From Kiritimatiellota bacterium (GTDB lineage: Bacteria > Verrucomicrobiota > Kiritimatiellia > JAAZAB01): DNA of 11,710 nucleotides. Of this stretch, positions 7,083 to 11,710 are shown piece by piece. The notes beneath the pieces are model-generated. The model did no database searches and was not told the origin of the DNA. It saw only the letters and a program-made list of their open reading frames with translations. Made by a program: the position numbers and the translations under genes. How positions within the stretch are numbered: position 1 is the stretch's first letter; every line of letters starts with the position of its first letter. The stretch spans positions 1 through 11,710 of the forward strand of contig VSJD01000190.1 of the NCBI GenBank assembly GCA_008636095.1, read 5' to 3'.

Positions 7083-7212
7083 GATTCACGGTTCAAGGGT
7101 TCAAGGGTTCAAGGGTTCAAGGAAATATGGAATTAAGAATGCAGAGTTTTTTCAACCTGAGTCGGACATTCTGCCTTCTACATTTCTTCATCCAACCGTT
7201 GAACCGTGAACC
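7083..7212. repeat. Inverted repeat with GGTTCAAG octamer array in the leader of the giant gene
   Basis: Four perfect tandem copies of the 8-mer ggttcaag occupy 7090-7121. Bases 7083-7099 match the reverse complement of 7196-7212 at 15 of 17 positions, with an exact core tcacggttcaa (7086-7096 against 7199-7209). The right arm also has period-7 spacing (ccaaccg, ttgaacc, gtgaacc from 7192). The enclosed 96 bases contain no gene. Confidence 0.65.
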
Positions 7213-7247
7213 AGTACACCCACCAACTTGAGTAATCTATTAGTTGT

Positions 7248-7276
7248 AGAATACATAATGGCGCAATTCATGTCGA
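7248..7276 (-). promoter_or_regulatory. Possible sigma-70-like promoter of the giant gene
   Basis: On the minus strand TCGACA (7271-7276, five of six to TTGACA) is followed after 17 bases by TATTCT (7248-7253, four of six to TATAAT). It would give a leader of about 170 nt running through the octamer/inverted-repeat block. No strong terminator separates it from gcvPB, so read-through from the gcv operon is also possible. This is a weak match in an AT-rich stretch. Confidence 0.28.
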
Positions 7277-7330
7277 GCGCTGTTTGATATTTTTTTGGGC
7301 ATCCTTTTCGTGTATTTCGGTAAAAAAACC

Positions 7331-8788
7331 TTATTCGCTTTTCTTCTCTTTAAATGCCAAATCCATATTCCGGGCGGCGGCGACTTCATCTAACCGCCCC
7401 ACGGTTGTCGTTACGGGCGCGGCATGCAATGCCGCGGGATTGGCGCGGGCCGTTTGCGCCAGCTCACGCATGGCCTGGATGAACGCATCCAGCGTTTCGC
7501 GGGTTTCCGTTTCCGTAGGTTCGATCATCATGGCCTCCGGCACAATCAGCGGAAAATAGACCGTGGGCGGATGGAACCCGCGATCAATCAGCCCCTTGGC
7601 AATATCCATGGCCCGCACCCCGCCGGCGACTAACGACTTGGCGCTCAGCACGCACTCGTGCATGCAATGATCGCTGACGGCCGGGAAAATATCCTTCAAC
7701 TTGCTCAGGACATAATTGGCATTGAGCACCGCGTGGTCGCTGACTGCACGCAGACCCTCGCGGCCCAGGAGGAGCAGGTAGGCATAGGTGCGCACCAGCA
7801 CGCCAAAATTGCCGTAGAACGGCGCAACGTAACCGATGCTCTTGGGATAATCATAATCCAGGCTGAAGGTGCCGTCCCTGGTCTTGACCACCCGCGAAAT
7901 CGGCAGGAACGGACGCAGGCGTTCCACGACGCCCACCGGCCCGGCGCCGGGCCCGCCCCCGCCGTGCGGCGAGGCAAAGCTCTTGTGCGGATTCAGGTGG
8001 CAGACATCGAAGCCCATCTCCGCGGGCTTGCAGCGCCCCATGATGGCGTTAAAATTGGCGCCATCGTAATACATGAGCCCATCCACGGCGTGAATCAAGT
8101 CGGCGATCCGGCGCACATCGGGCTCAAAAAGCCCCAGGGTGTTGGGATTAGTCATCATCATGCCGGCCGTCTCGGCATTAATAAATCCCTTCAATTTTTC
8201 CACATCCACCGTGCCTTGCGCCGTAGATGGCGCCGCCACCACCTGGAATCCGGCCAGCGCGGCGCTGGCCGGATTGGTGCCATGCGCGGAATCTGGAATC
8301 AGAATATGTTTTTTGGTATTGCCACGGTCGCGGTGATAGGCCGCGATCAACATGGCGCCGGTCAATTCACCATGCGCGCCCGCCAGCGGCTGGAGCGTAA
8401 ATTCCGCCATCCCGGCAAGCTCGGCCAGCAGTCGTTCGGTTTCGTAAAGCAGGCGCAGGGCGCCCTGGGTCAACTGCCCGCCACCCCGCAGTTGCGGCCA
8501 GAGCGGATGAATCCCGACGAAACCGGGATGTTGGGCCACCACTTCGCAAGCCTTGGGATTATATTTCATGGTGCAGGAGCCGAGCGGGTAAAACTGGGTA
8601 TCCACCGAAAAGTTGAGCCGCGACAGATTGGTGAAATGCCGCACCACTTCGATTTCAGGCACCTCCGGCAATTCCGCCGGCCGCGCGCGCAGGAGCCGTT
8701 TCTGGATCAGCTCCCGTCCCGGCACGGTGCGGCGCGGTGCACGCACCGCCCGCCGCCCCGCCACGCTTTTTTCGTAAATAAGTTTCAT
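7331..8788 (-). CDS. gcvPB: Glycine dehydrogenase (aminomethyl-transferring) subunit 2
   Basis: C-terminal half of the two-part P-protein of the glycine cleavage system. With subunit 1 it forms the PLP enzyme that decarboxylates glycine and passes the aminomethyl group to the lipoyl arm of H-protein, in the cytoplasm. The 485 residues match the family length. Visible motifs are LIYEKSVAGRR at the start, LNFSVDTQFYPLGSCTMKYNPK (about 58-79), IPDSAHGTNPASA (164-176), MMTNPNTLGLFE (211-222), the PLP-binding segment HLNPHKSFASPHGGGGPG with Schiff-base Lys269, and ALHAAPVTTTVGRLDE near the end. The ATG at 8788 gives the expected N terminus but lacks a clear Shine-Dalgarno. It lies 216 bp after gcvPA, a spacer filled with repeats; last gene of the probable gcv operon. 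I see no clear intrinsic terminator behind it. Confidence 0.96.
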   Translation of the reverse strand: MKLIYEKSVAGRRAVRAPRRTVPGRELIQKRLLRARPAELPEVPEIEVVRHFTNLSRLNFSVDTQFYPLGSCTMKYNPKACEVVAQHPGFVGIHPLWPQLRGGGQLTQGALRLLYETERLLAELAGMAEFTLQPLAGAHGELTGAMLIAAYHRDRGNTKKHILIPDSAHGTNPASAALAGFQVVAAPSTAQGTVDVEKLKGFINAETAGMMMTNPNTLGLFEPDVRRIADLIHAVDGLMYYDGANFNAIMGRCKPAEMGFDVCHLNPHKSFASPHGGGGPGAGPVGVVERLRPFLPISRVVKTRDGTFSLDYDYPKSIGYVAPFYGNFGVLVRTYAYLLLLGREGLRAVSDHAVLNANYVLSKLKDIFPAVSDHCMHECVLSAKSLVAGGVRAMDIAKGLIDRGFHPPTVYFPLIVPEAMMIEPTETETRETLDAFIQAMRELAQTARANPAALHAAPVTTTVGRLDEVAAARNMDLAFKEKKSE

Positions 8789-8804
8789 AATTTGTAACTA
8801 TTCA

Positions 8805-8894
8805 CCACCGGATGGCACGGATAAAAACGAAGCCATATAAATGATTAATAAAATATGGTTTTCCTTCTATCAGTGTTATCCGTGATATCCGTGG
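8805..8894. repeat. Long imperfect hairpin in the gcvPA-gcvPB spacer
   Basis: The left arm ccaccggatggcacggataa (8805-8824) pairs with ttatccgtgatatccgtgg (8876-8894), 17 of 19 after one gap. Inside, gaagccatat (8829-8838) faces atatggttttc (8853-8863), extending the pairing as an interrupted stem. The right arm contains a 9-base direct repeat (atccgtgat, atccgtggt). It could be a processing or attenuation hairpin within the operon, or a REP-like element; the sequence does not decide. Confidence 0.55.
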
Positions 8895-8916
8895 TAAAAA
8901 TGTCTTTAGTTGTGTG

Positions 8917-9004
8917 TCGTCTGGCGCCCTCTTCAGTCTTCTCCGCTCTCTCATTCGACGTTGGGCGTTCGATGTTGGATGTTCGATGTTTGCTTATTCA
9001 GTAT
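8917..9004. repeat. Heptamer array and shared words behind gcvPA
   Basis: Five 7-mers of the form TTSGRYG occupy 8954-8988 (ttcgacg, ttgggcg, ttcgatg, ttggatg, ttcgatg). A shorter pair (attcagt, attcagc) starts at 8996 and runs into the gcvPA stop codon (9005-9007). Upstream, gtcgtctggcg (8917-8927) and cttcagtcttctccg (8931-8945) recur exactly in the other gcv spacer at 10504-10514 and 10478-10492, in opposite order. No gene is seen here. Confidence 0.7.
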
Positions 9005-10366
9005 TCAGCAGAGCGCCGCTTCCAGCGCGGCGGCCAGGCAGTCAATTTCCTCCTTGGTGCGCTTCTCAGTGAAGGCCACCAGCAGGACCGACTCCATCCC
9101 GCGGTAATAGCGTCCTGCCGGGAACCCGGCGGCAATGCCCTTGTCAATCAGCGTGCTGATCACATCCGCCGCGTTGGCGGGAAGGGAAAGCGCAAACTCG
9201 TTAAAAAAATTGGAGTGGAAGGCCGGCTTGACGCCGGGAATGGCCGTCAACTTCTGCCAGCCGTAGGAGGCGTTGGCCGCGCACAGTTCGGCGACCTCCA
9301 CCAGGCCGGTTTTGCCCATGAGGCTCAGGTAAATGAGCGCGCGCAAGGCGCACAAGGCCTCGGCCGTGCAGATATTGGAGGTAGCTTTCTCGCGGCGGAT
9401 ATGCTGTTCGCGCGCCTGGAGCGTCAGCACAAAGCCGCGCCGCCCCTGGGCATCATGTGTGGCGCCGACTAAGCGGCCGGGCATTTTATGCGCGTAAAGC
9501 TTGCGCGTGGTCATGAAACCCAGGTACGCTCCACCGAAGGAAAGCGGCAGGCCCAGGCTCTGGCCTTCGCCGGTGACGATATCCGCGCCCATGGCGCCGG
9601 GCGTCTTGACAATGCCCAGGGCCAGGGGATACACGGACACGATTCCCAACGCACCGGAGCGGTGGGCCGCCGCAATGAGGTCGCTCAAATCATCCAGGCA
9701 CCCGAAAAAATTTGGGTTTTGCACAATGACCGCCGCGACGTCGCGGGTTAATTGCGCCTGGAAGGCGGCGCGATCGGTCAGGCCATCGCGCAGAGGGATC
9801 TCCACAAACTCAAACGCCAGGTTGGCCGAATAGCATTTCAGCATCGTCCGGTAAATCGGGTTGACGCCCTCGTCAATCAGGACGCGGCGGCGGCGCGTGA
9901 TACGGAAGGCCATCATCGTGGCCTCGAAGAGCGCCGTGCCGCCGTCGTAAAGCGAGGCATTGGCAACCTCCATCTCCGTCAGCCGCGTCATGGCGGTCTG
10001 AAATTCATAGATGGCCTGCAGGGTGCCTTGCGCAACTTCCGGCTGATAGGGCGTGTAGGCCGTGTAGAACTCGGCGCGCCCGGCCAGGGCATCCACGGCG
10101 GCCGGGATAAAATGATCATAAAACCCGCCGCCACAGAAATTCACCAGGTTGCGCGCATTCGCGTCCGCCAATTCCGCGAGCCGCCGGGTCATTTCCATTT
10201 CCGAGAGGCCTGCCGGCAGGCGGAAGGCGTCCGTCTGCAGGTCCGGCGGAATCGCCGCGAACAATTCATCAACTCCCGCCAGCCCCAGCGTCGCCAGCAT
10301 CGCGGAATCATCGGCGGGGCTATTGGCCTGAAATGCTTGTGTTTGGGTCATAATCGTGGCAACCAT
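9005..10366 (-). CDS. gcvPA: Glycine dehydrogenase (aminomethyl-transferring) subunit 1
   Basis: N-terminal half of the two-part P-protein; pairs with GcvPB to decarboxylate glycine and load H-protein. The 453 residues are normal for subunit 1. Diagnostic segments are MLATLGLAGVDELFAAIP (23-40), NFCGGGFYDHFIPAAVD (76-92), EFYTAYTPYQPEVAQGTLQAIYEFQT (99-124), MEVANASLYDGGTALFEA (132-149) and GEGQSLGLPLSFGGAYLGFM in the second half. Two starts are possible, ATG 10366 and ATG 10351 (MTQTQAF); neither has a clear Shine-Dalgarno and homology begins later, so the longer one is kept. The heptamer array at 10374-10415 ends seven bases before the first ATG, so it would form the sequence entering the initiation region. 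Its stop codon abuts another repeat array. It is 162 bp behind gcvT and probably co-transcribed. Confidence 0.96.
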   Translation of the reverse strand: MVATIMTQTQAFQANSPADDSAMLATLGLAGVDELFAAIPPDLQTDAFRLPAGLSEMEMTRRLAELADANARNLVNFCGGGFYDHFIPAAVDALAGRAEFYTAYTPYQPEVAQGTLQAIYEFQTAMTRLTEMEVANASLYDGGTALFEATMMAFRITRRRRVLIDEGVNPIYRTMLKCYSANLAFEFVEIPLRDGLTDRAAFQAQLTRDVAAVIVQNPNFFGCLDDLSDLIAAAHRSGALGIVSVYPLALGIVKTPGAMGADIVTGEGQSLGLPLSFGGAYLGFMTTRKLYAHKMPGRLVGATHDAQGRRGFVLTLQAREQHIRREKATSNICTAEALCALRALIYLSLMGKTGLVEVAELCAANASYGWQKLTAIPGVKPAFHSNFFNEFALSLPANAADVISTLIDKGIAAGFPAGRYYRGMESVLLVAFTEKRTKEEIDCLAAALEAALC

Positions 10367-10373
10367 AACTCAG

Positions 10374-10415
10374 GTGTTCAGTGTTCAGTGTTCAGTGTTC
10401 GGAGTTCGGTATTCG
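10374..10415. repeat. Drifting heptamer array GTGTTCA upstream of gcvPA
   Basis: Six consecutive 7-mers run gtgttca, gtgttca, gtgttca, gtgttcg, gagttcg, gtattcg, and a weaker seventh (gtatcgg) follows at 10416-10422. The changes accumulate in one direction along the array, away from gcvPA. The array lies seven bases upstream of the gcvPA start codon (on the minus strand it reads tgaacac units). Confidence 0.8.
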
Positions 10416-10459
10416 GTATCGGACGGATTGGACGGATGTTTCCTGTCCGCCGACACCGA
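10413..10459. repeat. Imperfect inverted repeat in the gcvT-gcvPA spacer
   Basis: Bases 10413-10427 (tcggtatcggacgga) pair with 10446-10459 (reverse complement tcggtgtcggcgga) with one gap and one mismatch, leaving an 18-base loop. It may be a hairpin in the operon mRNA between gcvT and gcvPA. It is not followed by a U-run, so it is not a typical terminator. Confidence 0.4.
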
Positions 10460-10500
10460 CCGACCGCTGACCTCTGTCTTCAGTCTTCTCCGGCCCACCC

Positions 10501-10528
10501 TCCGTCGTCTGGCGTCTGTCCTCCGTCA
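10501..10528. repeat. Heptamer array immediately behind the gcvT stop codon
   Basis: Four 7-mers (tccgtcg, tctggcg, tctgtcc, tccgtca) follow the pattern TCYGKCN and end at 10528, directly adjoining the gcvT stop codon (10529-10531, TGA on the minus strand). The family is the same as at 600-687 beside the S23-type gene. Confidence 0.7.
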
Positions 10529-11608
10529 TCAGGAACGCGCTGTTCCTTTTTTATACAGCGGCAGGGCCTCCACCCGGGCGCTCAACGATTTCCCACGGAC
10601 CGTAATGGTCAGCACCTCGCCCGGGCGGCTCACGGCCTGGTCAACGTACGCCAGCGCCACGGCCACGTTCAGGCTGGGCGCAAACAGGCCACTCGTCACT
10701 TCCCCCACTCCAACCCCATCTTTCATCACCAAATCACCCGCGCGCCCCGCCATGCGGCCTTCCAACAAAAGGCCCACCAGTACCCGGTAGGCTCCGGTTT
10801 CCAGTTCGCGCCGCACCGCTTCCCGTCCGATAAACGGCTTGGCCATGTCCAGGAACCGCCCCCGGCTGACGCCCGTCGGCCGCCACTCACGGCGCAATTC
10901 GTGGCCATACAGGGGATAACCCATTTCCACGCGCAAGGTGTCACGTGCGCCCAGGCCGGCGGGCAGAATCTGACCGGACTTCAGCAGGAGGTTCCAGAAG
11001 CGGGGGACTTCGTTCGCGGGCACATAAAGCTCATAGCCAAATTCACCGGTATAGCCGGTGCGGCTCAAAAGGCACGGTGTATCCTGGATCGTCAGTTCCT
11101 GAAAGTGAAAATAGCCCAAAAGCGGCAGGACCTGACCTAACGCCGCTTCCACACTCAAGCGGGCGCAAGATCCCTGGATATCAAGCTTGGCCATGGCCGG
11201 TGAAAGATCCGTGAAAGTCGTACGCGGCGAAAGGTGCGCCCGAATCCAATTCCGGTCGCCGGCCAATGTGCCGGCGTTAACCACCAGCCAGAACCGGTCG
11301 GCACCCAAGCGAAAACAGATGACGTCATCCTGCACGCCGCCATCTTCCGCCAGCAGGTAGCCATAGGCGCAGGCACCGGGTTTCAGTGCGGCCACGGATA
11401 AGGTCACCAGCCGTTCCAAGTCCGCTTCGGCGGTCGCGCCCTTGATTTCGAATTCGCCCATGTGGCAGATATCGAAGACCGACGCATGCGCACGGGTCCA
11501 GAGGTGTTCGGGAATAATGCCGCGATAGACGAGCGGCATCTCCCATCCCGCGAACGGGACCATCCGGGCGCCCAAGGCTACGTGGTCGTTATGAAGCGGT
11601 GTTTGCAT
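10529..11608 (-). CDS. gcvT: Aminomethyltransferase, glycine cleavage T-protein
   Basis: Takes the aminomethyl group from H-protein and tetrahydrofolate to give 5,10-methylene-tetrahydrofolate and ammonia. 359 residues from the ATG at 11608, normal for the family. Motifs: QTPLHNDHVALGARMVPFAGWEMPLVY (2-28), SVFDICHMGEFEIKG (43-57), GGVQDDVICFR (90-100) with the conserved Asp pair of the folate/active site, GYTGEFGYELYVP, GLGARDTLRVEMGYPLYGHEL, and GEVTSGLFAPSLNVAVALAYV in the C-terminal part. The ORF continues upstream to 11686, but those 26 codons match nothing in T-proteins and overlap a good promoter, so the inner ATG is chosen; it lacks a clear Shine-Dalgarno. First gene of the probable gcvT-gcvPA-gcvPB unit. 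The usual gcvH is not between it and gcvPA. Confidence 0.96.
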   Translation of the reverse strand: MQTPLHNDHVALGARMVPFAGWEMPLVYRGIIPEHLWTRAHASVFDICHMGEFEIKGATAEADLERLVTLSVAALKPGACAYGYLLAEDGGVQDDVICFRLGADRFWLVVNAGTLAGDRNWIRAHLSPRTTFTDLSPAMAKLDIQGSCARLSVEAALGQVLPLLGYFHFQELTIQDTPCLLSRTGYTGEFGYELYVPANEVPRFWNLLLKSGQILPAGLGARDTLRVEMGYPLYGHELRREWRPTGVSRGRFLDMAKPFIGREAVRRELETGAYRVLVGLLLEGRMAGRAGDLVMKDGVGVGEVTSGLFAPSLNVAVALAYVDQAVSRPGEVLTITVRGKSLSARVEALPLYKKGTARS

Positions 11609-11653
11609 GGCATAGTCGAGTGTGACCCGCTCGCTGCTCGAACAAAATTGGAT

Positions 11654-11682
11654 ATTGTAGAACACTGATCGCCGCGTGGCAA
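11654..11682 (-). promoter_or_regulatory. Sigma-70-like promoter of the gcv operon
   Basis: On the minus strand TTGCCA (11677-11682, five of six to TTGACA) is followed by a 17-base spacer and TACAAT (11654-11659, five of six to TATAAT). Transcription would start near 11647, giving a leader of about 40 nt to the gcvT ATG at 11608. That leader is too short for a glycine riboswitch, and it makes the longer gcvT start at 11686 impossible on this transcript. Confidence 0.55.
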
Positions 11683-11710
11683 GCAAAATGAGGCCCTGGT
11701 TTTTCGAAAA

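Noticed and set aside
7262..7281. Terminator hairpin gcgc...gcgc after gcvPB
   Set aside because: The stem is only four self-complementary bases with a 12-base loop and is not followed by a U-run in the direction of transcription.
7658..8797. Long plus-strand ORF (379 codons) opposite gcvPB
   Set aside because: It lies wholly antisense to a clearly conserved gene, has a His/Gly/Arg-rich translation with no family motifs, and is expected from GC-rich codon bias.
9752..11140. Long plus-strand ORF (462 codons) across gcvPA, the spacer and gcvT
   Set aside because: It is antisense to two conserved enzymes and reads through the heptamer spacer; composition is that of a frame shadow, with no recognisable domain.
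11609..11676. Glycine riboswitch in front of gcvT
   Set aside because: The promoter leaves only about 40 nt of leader, far too short for a glycine aptamer, and no aptamer-like structure was seen.

Overview
The window holds five genes, all on the minus strand. Reading in the direction of transcription (right to left) they are gcvT, gcvPA and gcvPB of the glycine cleavage system, then one very large secreted repeat protein (about 2127 residues), then a small four-helix-bundle (S23/IVP, TIGR02436-type) protein. The organism is probably an uncultured, moderately GC-rich bacterium of the PVC kind (Kiritimatiellota, Lentisphaerota, Verrucomicrobiota) or Omnitrophota. That guess rests on the Asn/Thr-rich SBBP, FN3 and FG-GAP giant protein, the split glycine dehydrogenase, and spacers full of short word-like repeats. 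No marker gene is present, so it is weak.

Region 1-690: an 18-bp tandem repeat, then a degenerate 7-bp repeat array, then the S23-type gene, then another 7-bp array. The two arrays are inverted relative to each other (103-122 matches the reverse complement of 664-683 at 19 of 20 positions), so the small gene sits inside an inverted-repeat cassette. Region 688-7071: the giant exported protein, with a signal peptide, a DUF7948-like domain, 7 SBBP repeats, about 8 PQQ-type blades, 6 FN3 domains, a CARDB-like domain and 6 FG-GAP/VCBS repeats. Its coding sequence itself carries at least three kinds of intergenic-type repeat inserted in frame. Region 7072-7330: a leader with an octamer array and an inverted repeat. 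Region 7331-11608: gcvPB, gcvPA and gcvT, probably one operon from a good sigma-70-like promoter at 11654-11682. The two internal spacers (216 and 162 bp) are unusually long and filled with repeats. No gcvH or lpd is present.

GcvT with the GcvPA/GcvPB heterodimer would decarboxylate glycine and transfer its methylene carbon to tetrahydrofolate, using an H-protein and a lipoamide dehydrogenase encoded elsewhere. The giant protein is probably an extracellular or surface protein of unknown role, with no visible link to glycine metabolism.

The signal no standard annotation explains is a set of degenerate period-7 arrays in several sequence families. They lie 0 to 5 bp beyond the stop codons of four of the five genes, flank the S23-type gene as inverted arms, form the sequence just upstream of the gcvPA start, and penetrate the giant ORF. 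They resemble in kind the heptanucleotide STRR repeats known from heterocystous cyanobacteria. Whether the S23-type protein, a relative of the Avd fold, is connected with these arrays is the main hypothesis to test.
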